Positions 35,233 to 44,189 are shown, counted from the stretch's first letter. The stretch: 46,110 bases of DNA from Actinomycetota bacterium (GCA_030447315.1 JAUJPD010000007.1:82895-129004), one strand, 5' to 3'. Numbers and translations are program-made. The notes: generated by a model from the letters alone, not told the origin.

Positions 35233-35931
35233 TCAGATACGAGCCAAGAGGTCGGCCAGAGCATTGGCGCCGCGCTGCAGCTGTCGCTTGGTGATGCGGT
35301 GGACCCGGCGGGTGTAACCGTTGCGGTCATAGCCCCGCACGAGGTCTCCGTAAACCAGGTGTGCCTGGCGGGCCACCGCAACGGTTCTCCTGTAGGGACG
35401 GGTCCCGTCGATCCCGTCGAAGGTGAACGGGTAGATGTCATCGCTTCGCTCGCTACGAGAATCGACTACACCCTCGTACGACGAGTGGATGCTTTCCTCT
35501 CGATCGGTTTGATCGGTGTGCATGGGGTTGGCTACGTCGGCCAGCATGTGAGCCATGATGCCGACCGCGCGGCTGGCGGCACGATCCCGGCCCGCCTCGT
35601 GGCGTCGCTGCGCCCGGCGGAACCAAACCTGGACGGCTTCGGGAGCGCCTCCGTAGGTGGATCCCCACTCATCCCACACATGCCACCAGGGGCTGCTCGC
35701 GTGGTCCAAGCCGTCTCTGGTGTCGGGATCGTCGGTAGCCCGCAGAGCAACACCCATCCGAAGCCACCCCGCTCTGGCCCCCAGAGCGGTTGCCGCCTTG
35801 TCGAGGAACCAGTCATGCGTACCGTAGGTGTCGGGACCGTCGATCCCATTGGACCAGGCACCGGCCGGTGCCGCCGACGTTGCAACGAGGACGACCGACA
35901 ACGCCATCACCATCGCCGCCCGGACCCTCAT
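35233..35931 (-). CDS. secreted zinc-dependent phospholipase C / S1-P1-type hydrolase
   Basis: A 232-residue exported protein. The signal peptide cleaves about AGA|W, leaving Trp26 as the N-terminus, a residue that coordinates zinc through its backbone in this fold. His39, Asp76 and His77, His128 and Asp132 ([13 protein letters not shown]), and His138 supply the remaining trinuclear zinc ligands. It probably acts on phospholipids or nucleic acids outside the cell; which one cannot be told. Only 13 bases separate it from the hemerythrin gene. Confidence 0.85.
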   Translation of the reverse strand: MRVRAAMVMALSVVLVATSAAPAGAWSNGIDGPDTYGTHDWFLDKAATALGARAGWLRMGVALRATDDPDTRDGLDHASSPWWHVWDEWGSTYGGAPEAVQVWFRRAQRRHEAGRDRAASRAVGIMAHMLADVANPMHTDQTDREESIHSSYEGVVDSRSERSDDIYPFTFDGIDGTRPYRRTVAVARQAHLVYGDLVRGYDRNGYTRRVHRITKRQLQRGANALADLLARI

Positions 35932-36005
35932 CCGAGCAGGTTAAGCCACTAGCTCCCCGGTCGTGGCACAGTAGCTCCATCGATCCGTCATCCAGGAGGC
36001 GACCT

Positions 36006-36407
36006 ATGACGACCCAGGTGAACAAGACCGAGCAGGAGTGGCGCCAGGAGCTGTCACCGGAACAGTACGCGGTGCTGCGAGGCAAGGGGACCGAGCGTCC
36101 CTTCACCGGAAGGTTCGTCGACACCAAAGACAACGGCGTCTACCGCTGCGCGGGCTGCGGCGCGGAGCTGTTTTCCTCCGACACCAAGTTCGACTCCGGC
36201 AGCGGGTGGCCCAGCTTCACCGAGCCGAAGAACACCGAGAACGTGGAGCTACACGAAGATCGCAGCCACGGCATGGTCCGCACGGAAGTCACCTGCAAGA
36301 GCTGCGGTGGTCACCTCGGTCACGTCTTCGATGACGGCCCCGGCCCCCAGGGACAGAGATACTGCATCAACTCGTGCTCGCTCGACCTGGACACCTCAGC
36401 GAACTAG
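36006..36407 (+). CDS. msrB: peptide-methionine (R)-S-oxide reductase
   Basis: A 133-residue repair enzyme that reduces methionine-R-sulfoxide in proteins. GGAGG precedes ATG 36006. The zinc pairs C48-x-x-C51 and C97-x-x-C100 are present, with GSGWPSF substrate pocket and catalytic Cys120 in RYCINS. The sixth residue after it is Cys124 (NSCSL) where most have Ala; it may serve as a resolving Cys. Cytoplasmic. No msrA is visible in the window. Confidence 0.96.
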   Translation: MTTQVNKTEQEWRQELSPEQYAVLRGKGTERPFTGRFVDTKDNGVYRCAGCGAELFSSDTKFDSGSGWPSFTEPKNTENVELHEDRSHGMVRTEVTCKSCGGHLGHVFDDGPGPQGQRYCINSCSLDLDTSAN

Positions 36408-36426
36408 CGCTACTGCTTGCTGCGGT

Positions 36427-37053
36427 CTACGGAAGCGTCACCTGGACGGTGAAACGAACAGGCCGCGGGGGGTCATCCAGTCGGGTGATAACTGCGGCGT
36501 CCACCCCGTACGAGAGCTGGGCCGTCTCGAGTGCCCGGACCGGCATCCGCCGGCCGAATAACCGACCGCGAACCCCCGCCAAGCGGCTGAGATACGCGTC
36601 GGCGAAAGCCGCCTCGGGATCGACGAAGGGATCCACCTCGGGCTCAGGTTCCTCGGTCCCCTGCCACACGAGGCGATGCCCCCGGTAGTCGAGACGGGCC
36701 CCTGCCAGCAACGGATCGATCCGCAATGCTCGCCTCGGGACCTTCTGCATCCTGCCCCCCACAGCGCACGATGCGAAACGTTTGTTGGCGCCGCGACGCA
36801 GGCGGCACTTGGAGCGATCCACCAATAAGCGCGTGGTCGACGGCTGCCCCGCTTTGCCCAGGCGGAAGGCCAAGACGTAGTAGATGTACACGTTCCGGCC
36901 TTCGTCGATCAACCACATCCCCTCGGCGGCCTCGAAGGTGATCACCCGAGCCCGCACCGGCGCGGCGCCCGAGACGGGGGATCCCGCGCCCACGAGAGCA
37001 GCCATAACCAGCCATACACACGCGGCTCGAGCTCTGCGCCCCCCTCGCCTCAT
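36427..37053 (-). CDS. secreted protein of unknown family
   Basis: A 208-residue predicted exported protein with a signal peptide (CVWLVMAALVGAGSPVSGA). The mature part is rich in Arg and beta strands and has two Cys (KCRLRRG, ASCAVGG) that may form a disulfide. PEPEVDPFVDPEAAFADAYL is a negatively charged linker. No recognised motif. Upstream is the small zinc-finger-like gene in the opposite direction. Confidence 0.65.
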   Translation of the reverse strand: MRRGGRRARAACVWLVMAALVGAGSPVSGAAPVRARVITFEAAEGMWLIDEGRNVYIYYVLAFRLGKAGQPSTTRLLVDRSKCRLRRGANKRFASCAVGGRMQKVPRRALRIDPLLAGARLDYRGHRLVWQGTEEPEPEVDPFVDPEAAFADAYLSRLAGVRGRLFGRRMPVRALETAQLSYGVDAAVITRLDDPPRPVRFTVQVTLP

Positions 37054-37092
37054 CCGCCCACCCTACGGCTCCTGCCGGGCTAGCGTTACGAG

Positions 37093-37284
37093 ATGCCGAG
37101 TCGCAGAAGGGTTCGCGCCAGGAGCTGCGAGAGCAAGAGGCGTTATGCGACGTCGTCCGCGGCCGAGTCGACCGCCCAGCACCGCCGCGCTGAAAGCGGT
37201 GAGCTAGACCTCGATATCTACCCGTGCCGCTTCTGCGATGGGTGGCACATCGGTCACACCCAGCCCAAGAGAAAACCTCTCTAG
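37093..37284 (+). CDS. small zinc-ribbon-like protein
   Basis: A 63-residue protein. A basic N-terminal half (SRRRVRARSCESKRRY) is followed by YPCRFCDGWHIGH, a C-x-x-C plus two His arrangement that could bind zinc. Similar short proteins are common in phage and genomic-island DNA, but the name is unsettled. Its TAG shares the CTAG with the convergent RTX gene. A real gene is likely because codon use is normal and the Cys/His spacing is regular. Confidence 0.65.
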   Translation: MPSRRRVRARSCESKRRYATSSAAESTAQHRRAESGELDLDIYPCRFCDGWHIGHTQPKRKPL

Positions 37285-38594
37285 CAGTCCTTGGGCCAGG
37301 GCTGGGGATTGCACGCGTTGGCCCCGGGGCCCCCGAAGCGCTTGTCCTGCTCGAAACCGGCGATCAGCGCGTCGGCGCCATCGCCGCCGAACAGGCGATC
37401 GAGACCCGGGCCCCCGATCAAGGTGTCGTTGCCGGCGTCGCCGTAGAGAGTGTCCCCGCCGTCGTCGCCGAACCCGAAGTCGTTCCCGGTACCGCCGTGC
37501 ATCTCGTCGTCACCGTGGCCCGCGACGAAGAAGTCATCTCCGCCTCCGCCCTGATAGACGACCCCGTCGTAGAAGACGTCGTTGCCGGCTTCGCCATCGC
37601 AGCGATCGCAGGCCCAGAAGAAGTCGTCCCCGTCCCCGCCGATTGCGGTTTCGGTCTCGATGATCACGTCGTTGCCGCCGGCGCCGCACAGGATCCCATT
37701 GACCTTGCGTCCATCCAAGACGTCGGGACCGTCGGTCCCCAGCATGGCGCAGCTCTTTCCGTCCAGCTTCCCGGAGCGATAGTTGGGAGGCGGCTCGCAG
37801 CTCCTGGGGTTGGTGGCGCTGACGCAGACGTCGTCGCCCTCTCCCCCGTCGATGTTGTTGGTCCCTAACGCGGCGATCACGTCGTTACCGTTGCCGCCGT
37901 CGACGCTCTTGCCGGTCCCATTACGAGAGAAGAGTCGGTCGTCGTCGTCTCCCCCGACCATCATGGCCCCGTTATAGAGAAGGTCCATCCCTTTTCCACC
38001 GTCGAGGTTGTCGCCACCGCGCCGGCTCGTCAGAACGTCGTTGCCGTCCTCGCCAAACAAGACATCGGTGTCTTCGTCGCCGTCGAGAGTGTCGTTGCCG
38101 GTCCCACCTCGAAGCTCGTCGAGCCCGGGGCCCGCATCTATACCGTCGCGCCCGGCTCCACCCACAAGCTCGTCTCGGCCGCCCATGCCGAAGAGGTAAT
38201 CGTCTCCCCCTCCTCCGTTCATGTTGTCGTTGCCGATAACCGAGCCCTCGTCACCGACCAAGAGGTCGGCCCCGCCACCGCCCCTGAGGATGTCGTTGCC
38301 CTCGTCGCCGTAGAGCGTGTCGTGACCCGCTCCACCTTTGATCACGTCGTCTCCGGAACCGCCGATCACGTAGTCGTTGCCGTCTCCTGCGATCACCAGG
38401 TCGTTGCCTTCTTTGGGGTAGATGGTGTCGTTACCGCCGAGACCGCAGATCACGTCGCGCGCCGGGGTTCCGATCAGCGTCTCGGAACGCTTGGTGCCTT
38501 TGACGGTGCAGGAGGGGGCAGAGGTGGCGATGCCGGTGTGAGGGAGCAAGGTCATAACCACGAGCAGGGCGACCAGGAACGAACGGGATCTCAC
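37281..38594 (-). CDS. secreted RTX/hemolysin-type calcium-binding repeat protein
   Basis: A 437-residue exported protein. GTG 38594 follows a textbook AGGAGG five bases upstream. After the signal peptide come about 30 nonapeptides of the GGxGxDxhx type (NDTIYPKEG, GGAGHDTLYG, GGTGNDTLDGDEDTD). They bind calcium in a beta-roll on secretion. A Cys pair and an atypical central section (PPNYRSGKLDGKSC) divide two repeat blocks. The gene body is naturally repetitive at DNA level. No catalytic domain; a surface or matrix role is likely. Confidence 0.92.
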   Translation of the reverse strand: MRSRSFLVALLVVMTLLPHTGIATSAPSCTVKGTKRSETLIGTPARDVICGLGGNDTIYPKEGNDLVIAGDGNDYVIGGSGDDVIKGGAGHDTLYGDEGNDILRGGGGADLLVGDEGSVIGNDNMNGGGGDDYLFGMGGRDELVGGAGRDGIDAGPGLDELRGGTGNDTLDGDEDTDVLFGEDGNDVLTSRRGGDNLDGGKGMDLLYNGAMMVGGDDDDRLFSRNGTGKSVDGGNGNDVIAALGTNNIDGGEGDDVCVSATNPRSCEPPPNYRSGKLDGKSCAMLGTDGPDVLDGRKVNGILCGAGGNDVIIETETAIGGDGDDFFWACDRCDGEAGNDVFYDGVVYQGGGGDDFFVAGHGDDEMHGGTGNDFGFGDDGGDTLYGDAGNDTLIGGPGLDRLFGGDGADALIAGFEQDKRFGGPGANACNPQPWPKDC

Positions 38595-38710
38595 GAAGAC
38601 CTCCTGGAGGATGTGATTGCTTAGTTCATCATCGGCACATCGAGCCGCACACTGAGACCCGAACTGCGGCTAAAAAGGGCAGAGCGGCCGGGGGCGAGAA
38701 GCGCTAGGGA

Positions 38711-39751
38711 CTACGCGTTCATCGGGGCGACCATGATCCTGACCGGGTCCCCCTCCTTCTCCGCCAGCCGGCGCACGCCATCCACGACATCGTCGAGCGG
38801 GATCACGTCGGAGATCGAGGCGGAGAGGTCGAGTCGCCCGGCCGCGAGCAGCTTCACCAGATCGTCCAGATGGCGGCGTTGGTATCCCAGATGGCCCAGC
38901 ACGGAGTGCTTCATGACGCCGAACAGCAGGCTGCGCTCGAGTTGCACATGCTCCAGCGAAAGCCCGACCATGACCGCTCGGCCCCCGTGGCCCAGCGAGG
39001 AGACGCACTGCTGCAGCACCGCGTTCGCCCCAACCAGATCGAGGGTCAGATCGAGGCCGAGGCCTCCGGTCGCTCCCCTGATCTCTCCGGGAACGTCTTG
39101 TGAGAGCGGATCCAGAGCCAGATCGGCGCCGAGGCTCAAGGCGCGCTCGCGGGCGCTGGCAAGAGGATCCACGGCGACGATGAAGCTCGCGCCGCATAGA
39201 CGAGCGAGCTGGACCGCATGCGTGCCGAGCCCACCGATCCCCCACAGGCCGACGCTCTCGCCTGGCTTCAGCCCGCCGCGATCGATCAGGGCCGCGTAAG
39301 GGGTGGCCACCGCGTCGGCCAGGATGGCGGCCTGCTCGAACGGGATGCCCTCTGGGAGCGGGGTCATGGCGAAGTAGGGGACGGTGACGTACTCCGCCCA
39401 CGAACCGTCGTAGTGGAAGCCCATGATCTGGAACGCGAGGCAGTCTTCGTCCCGGCCGATCGTGCAGTTCCGACAGCGGCCACAGGACCGGCCGCCTGCA
39501 AGCACCGCCCGGTCCCCCGGCTTCCAGCCGGGAACGAGCTCACCGACCTTGTCGACGATGCCGGAGGGCTCGTGGCCCGGGATGACCTGGGGAACGATCG
39601 CCGGGATCGAACCATCGATCAGATGCACGTCGGAGAGACAGATGCCACACGCTTGGATCCTGACCCGGACTTCGAGGGGGCCGGGCTCGGGAGTGGGCAC
39701 ATCGAGGAGGTCTAGCGACTTGTCGCCGGCCGTGAAGCGAGCCGCCTTCAC
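38711..39751 (-). CDS. zinc-dependent alcohol dehydrogenase (MDR)
   Basis: A 346-residue NAD(P)-dependent dehydrogenase. The catalytic zinc site has Cys in CGICLSD and His in PGHEPSG. The structural zinc loop CGRCRNCTIGRDEDC is complete. GIGGLGTHAVQL is the cofactor loop. GTG 39751 overlaps the TGA of the small upstream gene by four bases, and this start gives the conventional VKAARF; an earlier frame start at 39841 would run through that gene. Cytoplasmic, substrate unknown. Confidence 0.9.
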   Translation of the reverse strand: MKAARFTAGDKSLDLLDVPTPEPGPLEVRVRIQACGICLSDVHLIDGSIPAIVPQVIPGHEPSGIVDKVGELVPGWKPGDRAVLAGGRSCGRCRNCTIGRDEDCLAFQIMGFHYDGSWAEYVTVPYFAMTPLPEGIPFEQAAILADAVATPYAALIDRGGLKPGESVGLWGIGGLGTHAVQLARLCGASFIVAVDPLASARERALSLGADLALDPLSQDVPGEIRGATGGLGLDLTLDLVGANAVLQQCVSSLGHGGRAVMVGLSLEHVQLERSLLFGVMKHSVLGHLGYQRRHLDDLVKLLAAGRLDLSASISDVIPLDDVVDGVRRLAEKEGDPVRIMVAPMNA

Positions 39752-39918
39752 CTGCCGCGTTGCAGGTGGCCCAGAGGGATCACCCAGCGGAAGTTCTTCA
39801 AGACCGGCCGCTTGCACCAACAGGCCGGACGACAGTCGCATGTGCGTCGCGACTCGACGAGGGAATTGACCAGGCCGAGTGCCAGCATGACTGCGGATGC
39901 GATGGCGATCTTCCTCAT
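39748..39918 (-). CDS. tiny Cys-rich exported protein coupled to the alcohol dehydrogenase
   Basis: A 56-residue protein with signal-like MRKIAIASAVMLALGL, then four Cys in CDCRPACWC followed by KRPVLKNFRWVIP. Its stop overlaps the dehydrogenase start (GTGA), implying translational coupling. A GTG at 39942 would add eight residues; neither start has a clear ribosome-binding site. Function unknown; four clustered Cys suggest metal binding or a disulfide knot. Confidence 0.6.
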   Translation of the reverse strand: MRKIAIASAVMLALGLVNSLVESRRTCDCRPACWCKRPVLKNFRWVIPLGHLQRGR

Positions 39919-39971
39919 GAGGAGGAACCGTACCCTCACCACGCCACTTTGTCCGCCGCCGCGCCCGAGCG

Positions 39972-40709
39972 TCAGGGGGGATCGACGAAGCGCTTACGCA
40001 AGGCGTCTACGTCGTCGTCGTGAAGTCCTCCCTTTCGCAACAGTGCCGCTAGGTCGAAGGATCCCAGCAGATCCTCGATCAATGCCGAGGTTGAGGTGTT
40101 GTTGCGTTCGAGGATGGCCGCGATCTCGTCACCTTGATCGTGTTCGCCAAGAGCAGCATCCAGCAGTCGCACCCGAGCGGTGCTCAGCTCGTAGTCCGAT
40201 GCGACGTCGTCGACACCCACGCCGACGAGCCCGAGCAACAGCAGGCTGACGAGTCCGGTTCGATCTCGGCCGCGCCCGCAGTGAAATACCACTCCCCCGC
40301 GTGGCGCCTGGGCGACAGCAGCAAGGGCCGACGCGCACTGATGTGGCTTTCGTTCGAGGAACATCCGGTAGTAGAGAGGGCTCCCGTCAAGCTCGTTTGC
40401 CCATACCTCCTCCCAAAAACCGCGGTCTCCGATGTCGTCGATCGGAACACGCACGGTGGTCACGCTCGGGGGGCGGGGGGCCGCGTCAGGATCGAGCTCG
40501 TCATCGTTGCGGAGATCGACAACGGTCCGTACCCCGTGCGCTTCGAGGGCGGACCAACCAGATGCAGTCAAACGGTTGAGACCGTCCGCCCGGACAAGCG
40601 CCCCCCACCGCGTTCGACCCCCGTCCCCGGTGCGGAAACCGCCGAGGTCGCGGACGTTGAAGCAACCATCCCACCGCAGATCACGCTCTAGCTTCACGCT
40701 GACGGTCAT
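39972..40709 (-). CDS. CX5R tyrosine/serine protein phosphatase-like
   Basis: A 245-residue phosphatase. The signature HCGRGRDRTG carries nucleophile Cys144 and Arg150; NVRDLGG near the N-terminus and the general acid Asp in VPIDDIGD fit the family often named Y_phosphatase3. ATG 40709 starts MTVSVKLER; 40718 is an alternative. No signal peptide. It probably dephosphorylates a protein Tyr, but lipid phosphatases share this motif. Confidence 0.9.
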   Translation of the reverse strand: MTVSVKLERDLRWDGCFNVRDLGGFRTGDGGRTRWGALVRADGLNRLTASGWSALEAHGVRTVVDLRNDDELDPDAAPRPPSVTTVRVPIDDIGDRGFWEEVWANELDGSPLYYRMFLERKPHQCASALAAVAQAPRGGVVFHCGRGRDRTGLVSLLLLGLVGVGVDDVASDYELSTARVRLLDAALGEHDQGDEIAAILERNNTSTSALIEDLLGSFDLAALLRKGGLHDDDVDALRKRFVDPP

Positions 40710-40859
40710 ACCCACCACCCAGCCTCTCGGATGAACAACCGTGGCAGCTTCCTAGACCGTGGACCGAGGCGCGAACCCTTAGCCGTCCGCGAGCGGGGTC
40801 TCTGCTAGCGTCGGCCCTGCTTTCGCATCCGGGGAGATCAACTGACGAGGAGCGCCCAC

Positions 40860-41111
40860 ATGGCTGATCGCGATGTCGAAAAGGGTTACTCGCTGCCCGA
40901 GGTGGTGGCTAAATTGCGGCGCCTGGCCGACGCGTTAGAGACCGGGAACCCGTTCCGGATCCAGGTCGCCGGTGAGCGCATCCGGGTCCCTGCCAGAGCC
41001 GAGTTCAGCATCGAGCACGAGCGGGGCTCAGACGAAGAGGAGATCGAGTTCCAGCTGAAATGGAGCCTGGGAGCGGAAGAGGCCGAAGACGACGACGAGC
41101 CGGTGGTATGA
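40860..41111 (+). CDS. amphi-Trp domain protein
   Basis: An 83-residue protein with GAGGAG upstream of ATG 40860. It fits the amphi-Trp family: an N-terminal helix (LPEVVAKLRRLADALE), a strand with IRVPARAEFSIEHERG, and a C-terminal FQLKWSL ending in an acidic tail. The family name describes an amphipathic Trp-bearing segment; its function is unknown. It lies in a small plus-strand group with the next unknown genes. Confidence 0.85.
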   Translation: MADRDVEKGYSLPEVVAKLRRLADALETGNPFRIQVAGERIRVPARAEFSIEHERGSDEEEIEFQLKWSLGAEEAEDDDEPVV

Positions 41112-41183
41112 GCCATAGCTGTAAGCAACCATCGACCGAGGCATTCGTTTCACCAGGTGGATGATCATCTCGAAGGGGGCTAG

Positions 41184-42158
41184 ATGACGTCGGTGGGCTA
41201 TCTCAGGAAGAGGCTGGCGGTGGTGGCGTTGGCGTCTCTCGCCGGCGGGGCGCTCGGGGCGCTCGTGCCCACGCCTGCTGCAGCCTCGTACTACGAACAC
41301 GGTGTCTCGTTCTCTGCGCGCATCGTTCGCGACTCTGTTCCCTACAGGCTGAGGGTCAGAGCGATCGAAGCCATGGGCTTCACGTACCGCCTCCAGGTTT
41401 CCGTTTCCAAGCTGAGGGACCCCGCGGGTCCCATCGCATTGCGCCAGACGCAGACCTGGACGTTCGATCTTGAAGAGGGTGACTTCCAGCAAGACGGCGA
41501 CACCTATCGGATCGACGCGGGCGGCAAGGACGCCGCGTTCGACGTAGAAGTCATCGTGGAGCGACGCCAAGACGCGCGGTGCGGCGAACGTCAAGCACTC
41601 TTCGTCACCGAGCCCGAAGGGGGAGCCTTCAGGATCGAGACCGGCAACGAAACCTTTGGAACGATCAGCGAGCTCCCCGCTTGTGGAAGGCCCTGGAGCT
41701 ACGCGTCCGGCGAGACCCCCGGGCCTCCCCCGTGCCCGCTGGAGGGACAGGAGCTTCAGTCGGAGGCCATCAGCGTGAAGGAAGGCCGCTCCGGCGACGT
41801 AGCCCGCATCCATGTCTTCGACACCCGCCTACGAGACGTGGATGGTCATCCGGTGCGGTGGTACCTCAATGTCAAAGGGACGTTGCCGGCCGTCCGCTTC
41901 CGCTTGAAGCGAGACCTCGAGGGTCATCTGAGGGCAGGGGGAACGCCGTGGCTCACCGGGCGGGCCCGGTTCAACCCGCAACAACCGCTCGAACGCGGCG
42001 ATTGGTACGACTGCAAAGGGGGCCGGGAGGCTCGCAGCGTGAAACGCAGCGGCGGGATCACCGGGAACCTCACGCTGGACGTGATCGGCTACGACAGCTA
42101 CAGGATCAAGGTCTCGGATGCGCTCGCTCTCCGTTCCCGCGTGCGTCCGCGTACATAG
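41184..42158 (+). CDS. secreted protein of unknown family
   Basis: A 324-residue exported protein. The signal peptide (LAVVALASLAGGALGALV) ends near AAASYY. The mature part is beta-rich with six Cys (DARCGERQ, LPACGRP, PPPCPLEG, YDCKGG), probably disulfide-linked. I see no enzyme motif. Its stop lies three bases before the GTG of the next gene, so the two form a unit. Confidence 0.7.
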   Translation: MTSVGYLRKRLAVVALASLAGGALGALVPTPAAASYYEHGVSFSARIVRDSVPYRLRVRAIEAMGFTYRLQVSVSKLRDPAGPIALRQTQTWTFDLEEGDFQQDGDTYRIDAGGKDAAFDVEVIVERRQDARCGERQALFVTEPEGGAFRIETGNETFGTISELPACGRPWSYASGETPGPPPCPLEGQELQSEAISVKEGRSGDVARIHVFDTRLRDVDGHPVRWYLNVKGTLPAVRFRLKRDLEGHLRAGGTPWLTGRARFNPQQPLERGDWYDCKGGREARSVKRSGGITGNLTLDVIGYDSYRIKVSDALALRSRVRPRT

Positions 42159-42161
42159 CTC

Positions 42162-42443
42162 GTGACGCCCGACGAGCTAGAGACGCAAGACACGAAGGAG
42201 CTGCACGATCGCGCCGTCGGCCATGCCGTTCGGCACCTCGACATCGCGTTCCTCTGGCGTCTGATCGAGTCGATCCCTGCGGCCCGGGCCGCCGCCGGAA
42301 ACCTCGACCGCTCCTCAGCCGACGTGATGAGTGTTGCGGCTCTCCTGTCGGACATGGCGAATCTGGACGAGGGCCCTATCGCCGAAGAGCTGCGCCCCTT
42401 GTACATCGACTACCTTCGAAACACGCCGGAACCGAACAGCTAA
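42162..42443 (+). CDS. small soluble hypothetical protein
   Basis: A 93-residue predicted helical protein, start GTG 42162, three bases after the preceding secreted-protein gene. The sequence contains ELHDRAVGHAVRHLDIAFLWRL and AEELRPLYIDYLR, both amphipathic. No signal peptide, Cys or known motif. Co-transcription with the upstream gene is likely. Confidence 0.7.
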   Translation: MTPDELETQDTKELHDRAVGHAVRHLDIAFLWRLIESIPAARAAAGNLDRSSADVMSVAALLSDMANLDEGPIAEELRPLYIDYLRNTPEPNS

Positions 42444-42490
42444 GTCAGAGATGAGGTTTCTGGCCGAGCCCTAGCGGCTACTAATGAGGT

Positions 42491-42667
42491 ATGTCCAAGC
42501 GCCGGATCGCTTTGATCATCGTCTCGATGTTCGTGGTGGGCGGTGGCGTCCTCATCGCCGATGCATCCCAGGAGACACCTCGCGAGGACTGTGAGAAACG
42601 CGGCGGGATCTACCTGGAGCAGTCCGTAGGCAACCGCTGCTTCGTCAACGGCCAGGGCTTCTACTAG
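42491..42667 (+). CDS. 58-residue exported peptide
   Basis: An open frame ATG 42491 to TAG 42667. It has a basic start (MSKRRIA), a hydrophobic LIIVSMFVVGGGVLIA, and a mature part with two Cys (EDCEKRGG, NRCFVNGQGFY) that could form a loop. GAGG lies immediately upstream, closer than usual. Codon use and the signal-like leader support a real gene. Function unknown. Confidence 0.6.
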   Translation: MSKRRIALIIVSMFVVGGGVLIADASQETPREDCEKRGGIYLEQSVGNRCFVNGQGFY

Positions 42668-42765
42668 GGCATGGGGGGTCTACGTACAGCCAACGGTTCT
42701 AGCCGCTTTCGGCGGGTGACGCTCGGTGCCATACTCGATCTGTCTGCGACGGTTAGGAGGATGCG

Positions 42766-43152
42766 ATGGAGAACCTCTTCTGTCCGATGTGCCGGTTGCG
42801 CCAGCCGACCGAGCACGCCTATTGCGTCTCGTGCGGCGCCACGCTGCCTTCTCACCTGGTTGCAGGAGGGCCCGAGAAGGTAGCCAGATTCTTCGCAGGC
42901 ATCAAGGTGGGCACCGGCGATCCCGAGAACGGCTACCTCAGGGTGTCGTGCTATCGCAAGGAGCATCGGATCGAGTCCCAAGAGGGCTCGGTGCAGATGA
43001 CCGGCAACCACGTCCGGGTCAGCATGTGGGTGGAGAACGAAGCCCGCTGCGTGATGTCTCTGCCGGAGTCCGAAGCCCGCGAGATGGCTGACTTCGTGTT
43101 GGAGCAGATAAGCGCCACACACCCTCGGTCAGAGTTGCCCCAACTCGGCTAG
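42766..43152 (+). CDS. zinc-ribbon protein
   Basis: A 128-residue cytoplasmic protein. AGGAGG precedes ATG 42766. The N-terminus FCPMCRLRQPTEHAYCVSCG is a four-Cys zinc ribbon (C-x2-C, C-x2-C). The rest is beta-rich (YLRVSCYRKEHRIE, HVRVSMWVENEARCV) ending in a helix, with no further recognised motif. A protein-protein or nucleic-acid contact role is possible. Confidence 0.8.
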   Translation: MENLFCPMCRLRQPTEHAYCVSCGATLPSHLVAGGPEKVARFFAGIKVGTGDPENGYLRVSCYRKEHRIESQEGSVQMTGNHVRVSMWVENEARCVMSLPESEAREMADFVLEQISATHPRSELPQLG

Positions 43153-43176
43153 CCGAGGAGCGCGACACTCTGGCCG

Positions 43177-44064
43177 ATGGAGCGATCTCTGGCGCGTCGC
43201 ACCTGGCAGCTGCTCGAGCCCTACCACGCGCTCGTCTACTTCGACCCGAACGCGAGAGCGATCTACGAATCGATCGGCTTGAAGGGCTATTGGATGGGCT
43301 ACTTCGCATCTCGCTCTGCCGCCATGGGCCCCGTACGACCCGAAGTGGTGGTGGCAACCTTCTACAACTTCCACCCGCGCATGGTCCACCGGGCCCTGCC
43401 CGATGCGTGGAGCTTCTCCACTCCCGAGGCGGTGCTTGAAGCGCGCTACCGACTAGCCGACACCGCCATCGACAGAGCTCTCGCAGGGAATCTGGCAGCC
43501 CGCGAGATAGCGGAGGCCGGACACATCGCCCGCGATGTCGCGCTCGCGTGTAGACCACACGGGCGTCCGCTGTACGCGGCCCATGCCGCGCTCGCCTGGC
43601 CTACCGACCCGCACCTCGTCCTGTGGCACGCCGCAACGATGTGGCGGGAGTTCCGCGGCGATGGCCACGTGGCGGCTCTCACGGTGCACGGGATCGACGG
43701 ATGCGAGGCCCACGTGCTCGCTGCCGCGGCAGGGATCCTGCCAGAACGACAACGCGATCACCGAGGATGGTCGGACGGGGAGTGGGTCGACGCAGAGACA
43801 AGGCTACGTGGGCGCGGGCTCCTCAACGAGCGCGACGGCCTGACCCGGGAGGGACAGGCTCTGCATGACGAGATAGAAGACGTTACCGACGCTCTGTCGC
43901 TCCCTCCGCTCGACGCGGTGGGACGACAACGCATAGAGAAGATGCACGCAGCGTTACAACCTCTCTGCGAACAGATCGTGCGGACGAACGCGGTTCCGTA
44001 CCCGAACGCGATGGGCCTGACGGTCCCTGGACCCTCGGGAGCTAGCGCGGAAGCCGGACCGTGA
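43177..44064 (+). CDS. SCO6745/SalK-like protein
   Basis: A 295-residue soluble protein matching the actinobacterial SCO6745 family, by memory of its hallmarks. The N-terminal WQLLEPYHALVYFDPNAR and GYWMGYFASRSAAMG are followed by the helical repeats typical of it, and a C-terminal winged-helix-like part with LLNERDGLTREGQALHDEIE. Molecular function is unknown. No close operon partner; the preceding zinc-ribbon gene ends 24 bases upstream. Confidence 0.85.
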   Translation: MERSLARRTWQLLEPYHALVYFDPNARAIYESIGLKGYWMGYFASRSAAMGPVRPEVVVATFYNFHPRMVHRALPDAWSFSTPEAVLEARYRLADTAIDRALAGNLAAREIAEAGHIARDVALACRPHGRPLYAAHAALAWPTDPHLVLWHAATMWREFRGDGHVAALTVHGIDGCEAHVLAAAAGILPERQRDHRGWSDGEWVDAETRLRGRGLLNERDGLTREGQALHDEIEDVTDALSLPPLDAVGRQRIEKMHAALQPLCEQIVRTNAVPYPNAMGLTVPGPSGASAEAGP

Positions 44065-44080
44065 GCTGTGAGCTTGCCTG

Positions 44081-44158
44081 TGGATCGAACATCACCGCAG
44101 GACTATCACTTGCCTCGGCCACGATGGATCGAACATCACGGGAGCGCTCGACTATCAC
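44081..44158. repeat. two-copy imperfect direct repeat in intergenic DNA
   Basis: TGGATCGAACATCAC occurs at 44081-44095 and again at 44125-44139. Each is followed by GACTATCAC (44101-44109 and 44150-44158) with spacers of 5 and 10 bases. The paired order of two words in each copy makes a chance match unlikely. It lies between two convergent genes, so it is not a promoter for either. Could be a duplicated protein-binding site or a decayed tandem duplication. Confidence 0.7.
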
Positions 44159-44189
44159 CGCGACGGCAGTTACAGAGGAAAACGGAAGG

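Noticed and set aside
34773-35441. Longer 222-codon start for the hemerythrin gene
   Set aside because: The extension overlaps the phospholipase gene and lacks a ribosome-binding site, while ATG 35219 has a good one.
37281-38594. Short DNA repeats that could suggest a CRISPR array or minisatellite
   Set aside because: They are in-frame glycine/aspartate codon repeats of the RTX protein, with no conserved repeat-spacer pattern.
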